In this document: one piece after another, positions 26,503 to 36,623 of the stretch
Numbering within the stretch: position 1 is the stretch's first letter
Layout: each line of letters starts with the position of its first letter
NCBI GenBank assembly: GCA_913778145.1
Contig: CAJYVI010000127.1
Location: 1 to 39,556, forward strand
Direction: 5' to 3'
Length of the DNA stretch: 39,556 nt
Origin: an uncultured Pseudocitrobacter sp.
GTDB taxonomy: Bacteria > Pseudomonadota > Gammaproteobacteria > Enterobacterales > Enterobacteriaceae
Position numbers and translations under genes: made by a program
Notes under the pieces: model-generated
Database searches by the model: none
What the model saw: only the letters and a program-made list of their open reading frames with translations
What the model was told of the DNA's origin: nothing

Positions 26503-26517
26503 GCACCTCTTTAGTGC
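26503..26517 (+). promoter_or_regulatory. NtrC-like palindrome downstream of the sigma-54 promoter
   Basis: GCAC-N7-GTGC matches the spacing of the NtrC consensus (TGCAC-N7-GTGCA); the outer bases are partly kept. It lies about 60 bp downstream of the predicted start. Upstream, only a half site (GTGCAC, 26326-26331) is visible, inside the palindromic repeat. Confidence 0.4.
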
Positions 26518-26653
26518 AATCTGCGATTTTTGCCTCAAAAGGGTGCGGTACAGTTCGCAAAAATAAACAATAAATCAGCAAATTCTTTACATTAAGCCAC
26601 ACTAAATGTTAACAAACACAGATAACGCTGCACGCTTAAATTGCAGACGATAA

Positions 26654-26664
26654 CAACACAAACA
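26654..26664 (+). promoter_or_regulatory. GcvB sRNA target site in the gltI leader
   Basis: CAACACAAACA is a C/A-rich element 51-61 nt upstream of the gltI start. In Salmonella, GcvB uses its G/U-rich region (TGTTGTGTTTG type) to bind a C/A-rich site in the gltI leader well upstream of the ribosome site. The match in content and position is close. Confidence 0.65.
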
Positions 26665-26714
26665 TCACTATGGGTATCTAAGCGTCGATGACGCAGAGGA
26701 TAAAGGAGTTGGAT

Positions 26715-27620
26715 ATGCAATTACGTAAACTGACCGCAGCCATGCTGGCGATGGGATTATGCGCCGGGCTGGCACACGCAGAAAATGCGCCAGCGGCAGG
26801 TAGCACCCTGGACAAAATCGCCAAAAACGGCGTGATCGTTGTCGGACACCGTGAATCTTCCGTTCCGTTCTCTTACTACGACAACCAGCAAAAAGTGGTC
26901 GGCTATTCTCAGGATTACTCCAACGCCATCGTTGAAGCTGTAAAGAAGAAGCTGAACAAGCCTGACCTTCAGGTCAAACTGATTCCTGTCACCTCTCAGA
27001 ACCGTATCCCGCTGCTGCAAAACGGCACCTTTGATTTTGAGTGCGGCTCTACCACCAACAACCTCGAGCGACAGAAACAAGCGGCTTTCTCTGACACTAT
27101 CTTTGTCGTCGGCACCCGTCTGCTGACCAAAAAAGGCGGCGACATTAAAGACTTCGCGGACCTGAAAGGCAAAGCGGTGGTTGTGACTTCCGGCACCACC
27201 TCTGAAATTCTGCTGCACAAGCTGAATGACGAACAGAAAATGGATATGCGCATCATCAGCGCCAAAGACCACGGTGACTCCTTCCGTACCCTGGAAAGCG
27301 GTCGCGCGGTTGCATTTATGATGGATGATGCCCTGCTGGCCGGTGAGCGCGCGAAAGCGAAGAAACCAGACAACTGGGAAATCGTTGGCAAGCCGCAGTC
27401 GCAGGAAGCCTACGGCTGTATGCTGCGTAAAAACGACCCGGACTTCAAAAAGCTGATGGATGACACCATCGCTCAGGCGCAAACCTCCGGCGAAGCGGCT
27501 AAATGGTTTGATAAGTGGTTCAAAAACCCAATCCCACCGAAAAACCTCAACATGAACTTTGAACTGTCTGACGAAATGAAGGCCCTGTTTAAAGAACCGA
27601 ATGACAAAGCTCTGAACTAA
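26715..27620 (+). CDS. gltI: Glutamate/aspartate ABC transporter, periplasmic binding protein
   Basis: The solute-binding subunit that captures L-glutamate and L-aspartate for GltJKL. The 301-residue precursor has a signal peptide (MQLRKLTAAMLAMGLCAGLAHA) cleaved before ENAP. The mature protein is a two-lobe family 3 SBP with the signature GYSQDYSNAIVEAV. Cys residues in FECGSTT and YGCMLRK could pair in the periplasm. The start at 26715 follows AAGGAG; a reading nine residues longer would spoil the leader. A terminator-bearing intercistronic region separates it from gltJ, as expected for an SBP made in excess. Confidence 0.97.
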   Translation: MQLRKLTAAMLAMGLCAGLAHAENAPAAGSTLDKIAKNGVIVVGHRESSVPFSYYDNQQKVVGYSQDYSNAIVEAVKKKLNKPDLQVKLIPVTSQNRIPLLQNGTFDFECGSTTNNLERQKQAAFSDTIFVVGTRLLTKKGGDIKDFADLKGKAVVVTSGTTSEILLHKLNDEQKMDMRIISAKDHGDSFRTLESGRAVAFMMDDALLAGERAKAKKPDNWEIVGKPQSQEAYGCMLRKNDPDFKKLMDDTIAQAQTSGEAAKWFDKWFKNPIPPKNLNMNFELSDEMKALFKEPNDKALN

Positions 27621-27766
27621 TTATAACAACCAGGGCGGGACTACCTGCCCTCTCGATTGTTGAATAGCACGGACAGACTACAGGTCTGGCGGTCGTTCCC
27701 CGCCGGGCCCGAATATCGCAGTACGCCGTTCACCAATCTTCGAGGGTAGCACTGCTACCCTTTTTT
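27608..27766 (+). ncRNA. sroC: SroC region, GcvB-sponge sRNA from the gltI-gltJ spacer
   Basis: The spacer between gltI and gltJ holds a hairpin (CAGGGCGGG...CCTGCCCTC, 27650s) and a true terminator: AGGGTAGC-ACT-GCTACCCT (27743-27761) followed by a T-run. In E. coli and Salmonella this spacer yields SroC, an RNase E fragment of about 160 nt ending at that terminator, which binds GcvB and leads to its decay. Position, length and terminator agree; the 5' end is approximate. GcvB would repress gltI through the site upstream, so the operon also makes the relief signal. Confidence 0.75.
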
Positions 27767-27781
27767 ATCTGGAGTAGATTT

Positions 27782-28522
27782 ATGTCAATAGACTGGAACT
27801 GGGGGATCTTTCTTCAGCAAGCCCCGTTCGGCAACACCACCTATCTTGGCTGGCTATGGAGTGGTTTTCAGGTCACCGTCGCCCTGTCGATTACCGCCTG
27901 GATTATCGCGTTCTTCGTTGGCTCCCTGTTCGGCATCCTGCGTACCGTCCCAAACCGTTTCCTCTCCGGTATCGGCACGCTGTACGTTGAACTGTTTCGT
28001 AACGTTCCGCTGATCGTGCAGTTCTTTACCTGGTACCTGGTGGTGCCGGAATTGCTGCCAGAAGATCTGGGGATGTGGTTTAAAGCAGAGCTGGATCCTA
28101 ACATTCAGTTCTTCCTCTCATCGATGATCTGCCTTGGCCTCTTCACCGCGGCACGCGTGTGCGAGCAGGTGCGCGCAGCGATTCAGTCGCTGCCGCGCGG
28201 GCAGAAAAACGCCGCTCTGGCGATGGGCTTAACGCTGCCGCAAACGTACCGTTACGTGCTGCTGCCGAACGCCTACCGCGTGATTGTGCCGCCAATGACC
28301 TCAGAGATGATGAACCTGGTGAAAAACTCAGCCATCGCCTCGACCATCGGCCTGGTCGATATGGCGGCGCAGGCGGGTAAACTGCTGGATTACTCGGCGC
28401 ATGCCTGGGAATCGTTCACCGCTATTACCCTTGCTTATGTCTTGATCAACGCCTTCATTATGCTGGTGATGACCCTGGTGGAACGTAAAGTTCGCCTGCC
28501 GGGCAATATGGGAGGCAAATAA
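27782..28522 (+). CDS. gltJ: Glutamate/aspartate ABC transporter permease GltJ
   Basis: One of two inner-membrane permease subunits. The 246-residue HAAT-type protein has about five helices and the conserved cytoplasmic EAA loop ([31 protein letters not shown], split over residues 135-165), which docks on the ATPase. It follows the SroC terminator, so its expression depends on read-through. GGAGTAG precedes the start. The stop shares one base with the gltK start. Confidence 0.97.
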   Translation: MSIDWNWGIFLQQAPFGNTTYLGWLWSGFQVTVALSITAWIIAFFVGSLFGILRTVPNRFLSGIGTLYVELFRNVPLIVQFFTWYLVVPELLPEDLGMWFKAELDPNIQFFLSSMICLGLFTAARVCEQVRAAIQSLPRGQKNAALAMGLTLPQTYRYVLLPNAYRVIVPPMTSEMMNLVKNSAIASTIGLVDMAAQAGKLLDYSAHAWESFTAITLAYVLINAFIMLVMTLVERKVRLPGNMGGK

Positions 28523-29199
28523 TGTACGAGTTTGACTGGAGTTCTATCGTTCCTTCCCTGCCCTATCTGCTTGCCGGGCTGATGGTGACGCTGAAAATTA
28601 CCGTAACGGCCGTTATCGTCGGTATCGTCTGGGGCACCATCCTGGCGGTGATGCGTCTGTCGACCTTCGCGCCCATTTCCTGGTTTGCCAAAACCTACGT
28701 TAACGTTTTCCGCTCCATTCCGCTGGTGATGGTGCTGCTGTGGTTTTACCTCATCGTGCCGGGGCTGTTGCAGGATGTGCTGGGGTTATCGCCGAAAACC
28801 GATATCCGCCTGATCTCCGCGATGGTGGCGTTTTCAATGTTTGAAGCGGCCTACTATTCAGAAATTATCCGCGCAGGGATTCAGAGTATTTCGCGCGGAC
28901 AATCCAGCGCCGCACTGGCGCTCGGGATGACCCACTGGCAGTCAATGAAGCTCATCATTCTGCCGCAAGCTTTCCGTGCGATGGTGCCGCTGCTGCTCAC
29001 CCAGGGGATCGTCCTGTTCCAGGATACCTCGCTGGTGTATGTCTTAAGTCTTGCCGATTTCTTCCGTACCGCGTCCACCATTGGTGAGCGTGACGGAACC
29101 CAGGTCGAAATGATCCTGTTTGCCGGCGCCGTTTATTTTGTGATTAGCCTGAGTGCTTCGTTGTTGGTCAGCTACTTGAAAAGAAGGACAGTTCAATGA
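28522..29199 (+). CDS. gltK: Glutamate/aspartate ABC transporter permease GltK
   Basis: The second permease subunit, 225 residues, also with a HAAT fold. The EAA loop is [20 protein letters not shown]. It overlaps gltJ by 1 nt (TAATG) and gltL by 4 nt (ATGA), so the three proteins are translationally coupled in equal amounts. Confidence 0.97.
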   Translation: MYEFDWSSIVPSLPYLLAGLMVTLKITVTAVIVGIVWGTILAVMRLSTFAPISWFAKTYVNVFRSIPLVMVLLWFYLIVPGLLQDVLGLSPKTDIRLISAMVAFSMFEAAYYSEIIRAGIQSISRGQSSAALALGMTHWQSMKLIILPQAFRAMVPLLLTQGIVLFQDTSLVYVLSLADFFRTASTIGERDGTQVEMILFAGAVYFVISLSASLLVSYLKRRTVQ

Positions 29200-29921
29200 T
29201 TACCCTGAAAAATGTTTCTAAATGGTATGGTCAATTTCAGGTGCTGACCGACTGCTCCACCGAAGTGAAAAAGGGTGAGGTAGTGGTGGTTTGCGGCCCG
29301 TCCGGATCGGGCAAATCGACGCTTATCAAAACCGTTAACGGCCTGGAGCCGGTACAGAAAGGCGAGATCCTGGTGAACGGGATTCAGGTTAACGATAAAA
29401 AAACCAACCTTGCGGCACTGCGCTCAAAGGTTGGGATGGTGTTCCAGCATTTTGAGCTGTTCCCGCATTTGTCGATTATCGAAAACCTGACGCTGGCGCA
29501 GGTAAAAGTGCTGAAGCGCGACAAAGCAGCATCCCGCGAAAAAGGGCTGAAACTGCTGGAGCGCGTAGGGCTTTCCGCACACGCCAACAAGTTCCCGTCG
29601 CAGCTTTCCGGCGGCCAGCAGCAGCGTGTGGCGATAGCCCGTGCGCTGTGTATGGATCCGGTGGCGATGCTGTTTGATGAACCCACTTCTGCGCTCGATC
29701 CCGAGATGATCAACGAAGTACTGGACGTGATGGTTGAGCTGGCTAACGAAGGCATGACCATGATGGTGGTGACCCACGAAATGGGCTTTGCCCGTAAAGT
29801 GGCGAACCGGGTGATCTTTATGGATGAAGGTAAAATCGTTGAAGACTCCGAGAAAGAGGCCTTCTTCGCCAATCCGAAATCGGAACGCGCCAAAGACTTC
29901 CTCGCGAAAATTCTGCATTGA
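29196..29921 (+). CDS. gltL: Glutamate/aspartate ABC transporter ATPase GltL
   Basis: The cytosolic ATPase that drives GltJK. In the 241-residue protein, Walker A is GPSGSGKST (34-42), the Q-loop is [11 protein letters not shown], the signature is LSGGQQQR, Walker B is [12 protein letters not shown], and the H-loop is VTHEMGF. It is the last gene of the operon. Confidence 0.98.
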   Translation: MITLKNVSKWYGQFQVLTDCSTEVKKGEVVVVCGPSGSGKSTLIKTVNGLEPVQKGEILVNGIQVNDKKTNLAALRSKVGMVFQHFELFPHLSIIENLTLAQVKVLKRDKAASREKGLKLLERVGLSAHANKFPSQLSGGQQQRVAIARALCMDPVAMLFDEPTSALDPEMINEVLDVMVELANEGMTMMVVTHEMGFARKVANRVIFMDEGKIVEDSEKEAFFANPKSERAKDFLAKILH

Positions 29922-29928
29922 TCTTTTC

Positions 29929-29952
29929 GGCGCGCGCTTCAGAGTGCGCGCC
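29929..29952 (+). terminator. GC-rich hairpin after gltL
   Basis: A 9-bp stem GGCGCGCGC/GTGCGCGCC (one G-T pair) with a 6-nt loop lies 7 nt after the gltL stop. No T-run follows directly; CTTTTCTG comes 8 nt later. It probably marks or protects the 3' end of gltIJKL. Confidence 0.55.
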
Positions 29953-30041
29953 GCTTCACGCTTTTCTGTATATCCCCTCGAATGCATTGCCATGCAGCGC
30001 TAACCTTGTCGCAAAAATGCCTGACCAGACAAGGAGTAACT

Positions 30042-30977
30042 ATGGCAACCCCAATCATTCTCGACTGCGACCCAGGACACGACGATGCCATTGCCATCGT
30101 GCTGGCCCTCGCCTCCCCGGAACTGGACGTCAAAGCCATCACCTCCTCCGCCGGAAACCAAACGCCGGACAAAACCCTGCGTAACGTGCTACGCATGCTC
30201 ACGCTGCTCAAGCGCCCCGACATTCCGGTGGCGGGCGGCGCGATTAAGCCGCTGATGCGTAAACTGATTATTGCCGATAACGTTCACGGTGAAAGCGGGC
30301 TCGATGGCCCGGCGCTGCCGGAACCCGGTTTTGCCCCGCTTACCTGCACCGCAGTGGAGCTAATGGCGAAAACGCTGCGTGAAAGTGCGGAACCCGTCAC
30401 GATTGTTTCCACCGGCCCGCAAACCAACGTCGCCCTGCTGCTCAACAGCCACCCGGAACTGCACGCCAGGATCGCGCAAATCGTGATTATGGGCGGCGCC
30501 ATGAGTCTGGGCAACTGGACGCCTGCCGCAGAATTCAATATCTACGTTGACCCGGAAGCCGCCGAAATTGTGTTCCAGTCCGGCATTCCGGTGGTGATGG
30601 CGGGGCTGGATGTCACGCATAAAGCGCAAATTCACACCGAAGATACGGAGCGATTCCGCGCCATTGGTAACCCGATTTCCACCATTGTTGCCGAGCTGCT
30701 CGACTTCTTCCTCGAATATCACAAAGATGAAAAATGGGGCTTCGTCGGCGCGCCGCTGCATGACCCGTGCACCATCGCCTGGCTATTGAAACCAGAGTTG
30801 TTTACCACCGTGGAACGTTGGGTCGGCGTGGAAACGCAGGGCAAATATACCCAGGGGATGACTGTCGTGGATTACTATTTCCTCACCGGCAATAAACCGA
30901 ACGCGCAGGTGATGGTCGATGTGGATCGTCAGGGGTTTGTGGATTTGCTGGCGGAAAGATTAGCGTTTTACAATTGA
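30042..30977 (+). CDS. rihA: Pyrimidine-specific ribonucleoside hydrolase RihA
   Basis: RihA cleaves cytidine and uridine to ribose and free base, for nucleoside salvage. The 311-residue protein carries the Ca2+-binding cluster DCDPGHDDA (residues 8-16), the [11 protein letters not shown] loop near 80, and [11 protein letters not shown]. The start at 30042 follows AAGGAG and gives the conserved N-terminus; an earlier in-frame ATG at 29982 has no homology and no ribosome site. It lies 120 nt after gltL and may have its own promoter. Confidence 0.96.
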   Translation: MATPIILDCDPGHDDAIAIVLALASPELDVKAITSSAGNQTPDKTLRNVLRMLTLLKRPDIPVAGGAIKPLMRKLIIADNVHGESGLDGPALPEPGFAPLTCTAVELMAKTLRESAEPVTIVSTGPQTNVALLLNSHPELHARIAQIVIMGGAMSLGNWTPAAEFNIYVDPEAAEIVFQSGIPVVMAGLDVTHKAQIHTEDTERFRAIGNPISTIVAELLDFFLEYHKDEKWGFVGAPLHDPCTIAWLLKPELFTTVERWVGVETQGKYTQGMTVVDYYFLTGNKPNAQVMVDVDRQGFVDLLAERLAFYN

Positions 30978-30982
30978 TAAAC

Positions 30983-31057
30983 GCCCGATGGCGCTTCGCT
31001 TACCGGGCCTACGGATAAAACCATATTGTAGGCCGGATAAGCGTAGCGCATCCGGCA
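30983..31057. repeat. Pair of REP elements (BIME) after rihA
   Basis: Two palindromic units, GCCCGATGGCGCTTCGC...CCGGGCCTACGG (30983-31011) and TAGGCCGGATAAGCG...GCATCCGGC (31029-31055), face each other across a short linker. This is the usual REP/BIME form between convergent genes (rihA and ybeL). The second unit is nearly the reverse complement of the element beside ubiF. Confidence 0.85.
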
Positions 31058-31064
31058 CAAATCC

Positions 31065-31547
31065 TTACGGCTCGAACGGCCTTCTCTGGAACTGGTCATG
31101 CCCGCATTTCGGGCACAGCGGCAGCACGTCCGGCGTATAGACCGCGAGATGGAAGTGGCATTTCTCGCACACCAGATTGCCAAGCCCTACCACCTCACCG
31201 CTGTGATACACGCCGTGGTGATTGAGATCCTGGAAGACCTCGCGCCATTCCAGCTGCGTTTTATCGGTGATGTCCGCCAGCTCCTGCCAGATACTTTCCT
31301 TGATGACGCGTAAAAATACGCTGTCTTGTTCATCATCCTGACTTTCGCTGTAGCTCATGGCGAACTCTTCCAGATCGCGCTTAACCGCGCGTATCAGTTC
31401 ATCCACTTCCGTACGCGTTAACTCGCCGGTCTGGATAACCCGCGCACGCGCCTGTTCCACCAGCGCATCGATATCACGCTCGCCGTTGCGTAGACGTTCG
31501 GTCAGCGTCGTCACCAGTTCGCGGTAAAATTGAGCAACCTTGTTCAT
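31065..31547 (-). CDS. ybeL: Zinc-ribbon protein YbeL (DUF1451)
   Basis: A conserved 160-residue enterobacterial protein of unknown role. The N-terminal two thirds are helical and highly charged (VTTLTERLRNGERDIDALVEQARARVIQTGELTRTEVDELIRAV, split in several helices). The C-terminus is a zinc ribbon with CEKC and CPKC pairs. It starts at ATG 31547 after AGGAAA and is divergent from leuS across about 220 nt. From memory, K-12 ybeL is sometimes listed among stress- or sigma-E-linked genes; I cannot support that from this sequence. Confidence 0.9.
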   Translation of the reverse strand: MNKVAQFYRELVTTLTERLRNGERDIDALVEQARARVIQTGELTRTEVDELIRAVKRDLEEFAMSYSESQDDEQDSVFLRVIKESIWQELADITDKTQLEWREVFQDLNHHGVYHSGEVVGLGNLVCEKCHFHLAVYTPDVLPLCPKCGHDQFQRRPFEP

Positions 31548-31770
31548 TGTTTCCTCTCCCGGGCAGTTAACCTACTCTTATAATAGACCTTATTTCTTCA
31601 CTACTCTGTCAGCTACCCCACAGAGTTCGTAAATCAGTGTCCGGGCTTTTCATCGCCATAATGTGTGAAAGGCTGTTTTGACGATGCGCTTTGGGCTATG
31701 CTATGCGGATCTGATTACCACATCCATTGGCTACATTGTAGCTGTATTGAAAACAGGACCACTGGCTGCC

Positions 31771-34353
31771 ATGCAAGAGCAATACCGCCCGGAAGAGATA
31801 GAATCGAAAGTCCAGCAACATTGGGACGAGAAGCGTACCTTTGAAGTAACTGAAGACGAGAGCAAAGAGAAGTATTACTGCCTGTCGATGCTTCCTTATC
31901 CTTCTGGTCGACTACACATGGGCCACGTGCGTAACTACACCATCGGTGACGTGATCGCCCGTTATCAGCGCATGCTGGGCAAAAACGTACTGCAACCAAT
32001 CGGTTGGGATGCGTTCGGTCTGCCGGCAGAAGGTGCTGCGGTGAAAAACAATACGGCCCCGGCACCGTGGACGTATGACAACATCGCCTACATGAAAAAC
32101 CAGCTCAAAATGCTGGGCTTCGGCTATGACTGGAGCCGCGAGCTGGCGACCTGTACCCCGGAATATTACCGTTGGGAGCAGAAATTCTTCACCGAGCTGT
32201 ATAAAAAAGGCCTGGTCTACAAGAAAACCTCTGCGGTCAACTGGTGCCCGAACGATCAAACCGTTCTGGCGAACGAACAGGTTATTGACGGCTGCTGCTG
32301 GCGCTGCGATACCAAAGTTGAGCGTAAAGAGATCCCGCAGTGGTTTATCAAAATCACCGCTTACGCTGACGAACTGCTGAACGACCTGGATACGCTGGAT
32401 CACTGGCCTGACACGGTGAAAACCATGCAGCGTAACTGGATTGGTCGTTCCGAGGGTGTGGAAATCTCCTTCGACGTAAACGACTACGCCGACAAGCTGA
32501 CCGTGTACACCACCCGTCCAGACACCTTTATGGGCTGTACTTACCTGGCTGTCGCTGCAGGCCACCCGCTGGCCCAGCAGGCTGCTGCCAACAACCCGAC
32601 GCTGGCGGCTTTCGTTGATGAATGCCGTAACACCAAAGTGGCCGAAGCCGATATGGCGACCATGGAGAAAAAAGGCGTCGACACCGGCTTTAAAGCGATT
32701 CATCCGCTGACCGGCGAAGCGATTCCGGTATGGGCGGCTAACTTTGTTCTGATGGAATACGGCACTGGCGCAGTCATGGCCGTTCCGGGTCACGATCAGC
32801 GCGACTATGAGTTCGCCACCAAATACGGTCTGAACATTAAGCCGGTTATCCTGGCCGCAGACGGTTCGGAACCGGACCTCTCCGAGCAAGCTCTGACTGA
32901 AAAAGGCACCCTGTTCAACTCCGGCGAATTCGACGGCCTGAGCTACGAAGAGGGCTTTAACGCTATCGCCGACAAACTGGCCGCGATGGGCGTGGGCGAA
33001 CGTAAAGTGAATTACCGTCTGCGCGACTGGGGGGTTTCCCGTCAGCGTTACTGGGGCGCACCGATTCCGATGGTAACCCTGGAAGACGGCACCGTTATCC
33101 CAACGCCTGAAGATCAGCTGCCGGTTATCCTGCCGGAAGATGTGGTTATGGACGGCATCACCAGCCCAATCAAAGCTGACCCGGAGTGGGCGAAAACCAC
33201 CGTTAACGGTCAGCCTGCGCTGCGTGAAACCGACACCTTTGACACCTTTATGGAATCTTCATGGTACTACGCGCGCTACACCTGCCCGCAGTATCAGGAA
33301 GGCATGCTGGATTCCGACGCGGCCAACTACTGGCTGCCGGTGGATATTTACATTGGCGGTATCGAACACGCCATCATGCACCTGCTTTACTTCCGCTTCT
33401 TCCACAAACTGATGCGCGATGCCGGCATGGTGAACTCTGACGAACCGGCTAAACAGCTGCTGTGTCAGGGCATGGTGCTGGCTGACGCCTTCTACTATGT
33501 TGGTGAGAACGGCGAGCGTAACTGGGTTTCCCCGGTTGATGCTATCGTTGAACGTGACGAGAAAGGTCGTATCGTCAAAGCGAAGGACGCGGCGGGCCAT
33601 GAGCTGGTTTATACCGGCATGAGCAAAATGTCCAAGTCCAAAAATAACGGTATCGACCCGCAGGTAATGGTTGAGCGCTACGGCGCAGATACCGTTCGTC
33701 TGTTCATGATGTTTGCTTCCCCGGCGGATATGACGCTGGAATGGCAGGAATCTGGCGTGGAAGGGGCTAACCGCTTCCTGAAACGTGTCTGGAAACTGGT
33801 TTACGAGCATACCTCTCAGGGCCCGGTTGCGGCGCTGAACGTCGATGCGCTGAGCGAAGATCAACAAGCACTGCGTCGCGATGTTCACAAAACTATCGCC
33901 AAAGTCACCGATGATATCGGTCGTCGTCAGACCTTTAACACCGCGATCGCCGCGATCATGGAGTTGATGAACAAGCTGGCGAAAGCACCGGTCGACGGCG
34001 AGCAGGATCGCGCCCTGATGCAGGAAGCGCTGCTGGCGGTGGTGCGTATGCTTAACCCGTTCACGCCGCACGCCAGCTTCACCCTGTGGCGTGAACTGGG
34101 AGGTGTTGGCGATATCGACAACGCACCGTGGCCGGTGGCTGACGAAAAAGCGATGGTAGAAAACACCACGCTGGTCGTCGTCCAGGTGAACGGTAAAGTG
34201 CGCGGTAAAATCACCGTGGCCGTTGACGCGACCGAAGAACAGGTTCGTGAACGTGCAGGCCAGGAACACCTGGTGGCGAAATACCTTGATGGCGTTACCG
34301 TGCGTAAAGTGATTTACGTGCCGGGTAAACTCCTTAACCTGGTCGTGGGCTAA
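31771..34353 (+). CDS. leuS: Leucine--tRNA ligase
   Basis: A class Ia synthetase that charges tRNA-Leu, including leuW of this window, and edits mischarged Ile/Val-like amino acids. The 860-residue length equals K-12. The HIGH motif is [13 protein letters not shown] (about 42-54). A zinc-binding Cys group lies in WCPNDQ...CCWRC, and the editing domain spans about 225-415, with TTRPDTFMG. The KMSKS loop is [11 protein letters not shown] near residue 618. I chose ATG 31771, which gives [11 protein letters not shown]; a longer reading adds 31 residues with no counterpart. Confidence 0.98.
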   Translation: MQEQYRPEEIESKVQQHWDEKRTFEVTEDESKEKYYCLSMLPYPSGRLHMGHVRNYTIGDVIARYQRMLGKNVLQPIGWDAFGLPAEGAAVKNNTAPAPWTYDNIAYMKNQLKMLGFGYDWSRELATCTPEYYRWEQKFFTELYKKGLVYKKTSAVNWCPNDQTVLANEQVIDGCCWRCDTKVERKEIPQWFIKITAYADELLNDLDTLDHWPDTVKTMQRNWIGRSEGVEISFDVNDYADKLTVYTTRPDTFMGCTYLAVAAGHPLAQQAAANNPTLAAFVDECRNTKVAEADMATMEKKGVDTGFKAIHPLTGEAIPVWAANFVLMEYGTGAVMAVPGHDQRDYEFATKYGLNIKPVILAADGSEPDLSEQALTEKGTLFNSGEFDGLSYEEGFNAIADKLAAMGVGERKVNYRLRDWGVSRQRYWGAPIPMVTLEDGTVIPTPEDQLPVILPEDVVMDGITSPIKADPEWAKTTVNGQPALRETDTFDTFMESSWYYARYTCPQYQEGMLDSDAANYWLPVDIYIGGIEHAIMHLLYFRFFHKLMRDAGMVNSDEPAKQLLCQGMVLADAFYYVGENGERNWVSPVDAIVERDEKGRIVKAKDAAGHELVYTGMSKMSKSKNNGIDPQVMVERYGADTVRLFMMFASPADMTLEWQESGVEGANRFLKRVWKLVYEHTSQGPVAALNVDALSEDQQALRRDVHKTIAKVTDDIGRRQTFNTAIAAIMELMNKLAKAPVDGEQDRALMQEALLAVVRMLNPFTPHASFTLWRELGGVGDIDNAPWPVADEKAMVENTTLVVVQVNGKVRGKITVAVDATEEQVRERAGQEHLVAKYLDGVTVRKVIYVPGKLLNLVVG

Positions 34354-34367
34354 GCGCGGGAGGAAGC

Positions 34368-34949
34368 GTGCGATATTTGACAACTCTGTTGTTATCTTTG
34401 GCGGTGCTGGTCACCGCCGGATGCGGCTGGCATCTGCGTAGCACTACGCAGGTGCCCAGCGAAATGAAAACGATGATCTTCCAGTCCGGCGATCCGAACG
34501 GCCCGTTAAGCCGTGCGGTACGTAATCAGCTGCGTCTGAACGACATCACCCTGCTGGAAGACAGCACTCTGCGTAAAGACGTGCCGTCGCTGCGTATTAT
34601 CAGCTCCGGCATTTCGAAAGATACCGCATCCGTGTTCCAGAACGGCCAGACGGCGGAATACCAGATGGTATTAACCGTCCGCGCGTCGGTGCTGATCCCG
34701 GGTCAGGATATCTTCCCGATCTCGACCAAAGTGTACCGTTCGTTCTTCGATAACCCGCAGCGTGCGCTGGCGAAAGATGCCGAGCAGACGATTATCATCA
34801 ACGAAATGTACGATAAAGCGGCTGAACAGCTGATCCGTAAACTGCCGAGCGTACACATCGCCGACAGCAAAACGGCGCCAGATACCGTTCCAATGGCGGA
34901 AGAATCGCCGATTGGTCCTGGCCGCGTCTCCACCACTCTGGGTAACTGA
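34368..34949 (+). CDS. lptE: LPS-assembly lipoprotein LptE
   Basis: LptE plugs the LptD barrel and helps insert lipopolysaccharide into the outer membrane. The 193-residue precursor starts at GTG, 4 nt after GGGAGGA. The lipobox VTAGC gives acylated Cys19. The mature fold contains [15 protein letters not shown] and [17 protein letters not shown]; the Ser/Thr-rich C-terminal tail is flexible. It is coupled to leuS (14 nt gap) and to holA (1 nt overlap). Confidence 0.97.
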   Translation: MRYLTTLLLSLAVLVTAGCGWHLRSTTQVPSEMKTMIFQSGDPNGPLSRAVRNQLRLNDITLLEDSTLRKDVPSLRIISSGISKDTASVFQNGQTAEYQMVLTVRASVLIPGQDIFPISTKVYRSFFDNPQRALAKDAEQTIIINEMYDKAAEQLIRKLPSVHIADSKTAPDTVPMAEESPIGPGRVSTTLGN

Positions 34950-35980
34950 TGATTCGGTTGTATCCAGAACAACTCCGCGCGCAGCTCTCTGAAGGGCTGC
35001 GCGCGGCGTATCTGCTGCTCGGTAACGATCCGTTGCTGCTCCAGGAGAGTCAGGACGCTGTGCGCCATGTGGCCACGGAACAGGGCTTTACCGAGCACCA
35101 TACCTTCTCCCTCGACGCCAGCACCGACTGGAACGAGATCTTCTCGCTAAGTCAGGCCCTAAGCCTGTTCGCCAGCCGCCAGACGCTGCTGCTACTGCTG
35201 CCGGAAAACGGCCCAAACGCCGCTATTAACGAGCAGCTGGCGCGCCTTGTTTCTCTGCTACATGACGATTTGTTGCTTATTGTTCGCGGCAACAAGCTCA
35301 CTAAAGCGCAGGAGAATGCGGCCTGGTTGACGTCTCTTGCCAGCAATGCCGTTCAGGTGAGCTGCCAGACGCCAGAGCAAGCCCAGCTTCCCCGCTGGTT
35401 AGCGGCGCGCGCGAAACAGCTTAATCTTCAGTTAGATGAACCCGCCAGCCAGCTATTGTGTTACTGCTACGAAGGCAACCTGCTGGCGTTATCGCAGGCG
35501 CTGGAGCGTTTATCGCTGCTGTGGCCGGACGGCAAACTGACGCTGCCACGCGTTGAGCAGGCGGTGAATGACGCGGCGCACTTTACGCCCTTCCACTGGG
35601 TCGATGCCCTGCTGGCGGGAAAAAGTAAACGCGCCCTGCATATTCTGCAACAGCTGCGGCTTGAAGGCAGCGAGCCGGTCATTTTGCTGCGTACCGTGCA
35701 ACGCGAACTGCTGCTACTGGTGAACCTCAAGCGCCAAAGCGCTCATACTCCGCTGCGCGCGCTGTTTGATAAACATCGTGTCTGGCAGAATCGTCGCGGT
35801 CTGGTTGGCGATGCCATTAACCGACTGAGCGGCGACCAGTTACGTCAGGCGGTTACCCTGCTGACGCAGGCGGAACTCACGCTGAAACAAGATTATGGTC
35901 AGTCTGTCTGGGCTGAACTGGAAAGCCTGTCGCTACTGCTTTGCCATAAAGCCTTAGCCGACGTATTTATTGACGGATGA
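34949..35980 (+). CDS. holA: DNA polymerase III subunit delta
   Basis: The delta subunit opens the beta sliding clamp within the clamp loader. It has 343 residues, as in K-12. The N-terminal AAA-like domain lacks a working Walker A, as expected. The clamp-opening region [16 protein letters not shown] lies near residue 70. The start overlaps the lptE stop by 1 nt (TGATG). Confidence 0.97.
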   Translation: MIRLYPEQLRAQLSEGLRAAYLLLGNDPLLLQESQDAVRHVATEQGFTEHHTFSLDASTDWNEIFSLSQALSLFASRQTLLLLLPENGPNAAINEQLARLVSLLHDDLLLIVRGNKLTKAQENAAWLTSLASNAVQVSCQTPEQAQLPRWLAARAKQLNLQLDEPASQLLCYCYEGNLLALSQALERLSLLWPDGKLTLPRVEQAVNDAAHFTPFHWVDALLAGKSKRALHILQQLRLEGSEPVILLRTVQRELLLLVNLKRQSAHTPLRALFDKHRVWQNRRGLVGDAINRLSGDQLRQAVTLLTQAELTLKQDYGQSVWAELESLSLLLCHKALADVFIDG

Positions 35981-35981
35981 T

Positions 35982-36623
35982 ATGACAAAGCTCCAGGCCC
36001 TGTTTGGCGGTACCTTCGATCCTATTCATTATGGTCATCTGAAGCCGGTAGAAATTCTGGCAAATCAGATAGGGTTATCGCGCATTATTATTATGCCGAA
36101 TAACGTGCCGCCACACCGTCCACAGCCGGAAGCCACCAGCGATCAGCGCAAACACATGGTGGAACTGGCGATTGCCGACAAACCGTTATTTGTGCTGGAT
36201 GAACGTGAGCTGCGCCGTGACATGCCGTCTTATACCGCGCAAACCTTACAGGAGTGGCGTCAGGAAGAAGGGCCGGAAACGCCGCTGGCATTTATTATCG
36301 GCCAGGACTCACTGCTGACGTTTCCCACCTGGTACCAGTACGACACTATCCTCGATAACGCGCATTTGATTGTGACGCGTCGCCCTGGTTATCCGATGAC
36401 CATGCAGCAGCCTGAGCATCAGCAGTGGCTGGATGACCGGCTGACGCTGCGCTCAGAAGATCTGCACGAACAGCCTGCGGGAAAAATCTTCCTTGCAGAG
36501 ACCCCGTGGTTTGATATCTCCGCCACCATCATTCGCGAGCGATTACAAAACGGCAAATCCTGCGACGAAATGATGCCCGCGCCGGTGCTGGAATACATCA
36601 TGCAGCAGGGCCTGTACCGCTAA
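35982..36623 (+). CDS. nadD: Nicotinate-nucleotide adenylyltransferase
   Basis: NadD adenylates nicotinate mononucleotide in NAD synthesis. The 213-residue nucleotidyltransferase shows [12 protein letters not shown] (9-20, holding the HxGH motif), the [11 protein letters not shown] loop, and the ISATIIRER motif at the C-terminus. The start at 35982 lies 1 nt after the holA stop; a TTG four codons earlier is possible but inside holA. Its 3' end overlaps the convergent cobD by 26 nt. Confidence 0.97.
   Translation: MTKLQALFGGTFDPIHYGHLKPVEILANQIGLSRIIIMPNNVPPHRPQPEATSDQRKHMVELAIADKPLFVLDERELRRDMPSYTAQTLQEWRQEEGPETPLAFIIGQDSLLTFPTWYQYDTILDNAHLIVTRRPGYPMTMQQPEHQQWLDDRLTLRSEDLHEQPAGKIFLAETPWFDISATIIRERLQNGKSCDEMMPAPVLEYIMQQGLYR

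Noticed and set aside
30983..31057. Possible CRISPR-like repeat after rihA
   Set aside because: Only two opposed palindromes without spacers of regular length; this is a REP/BIME pair.
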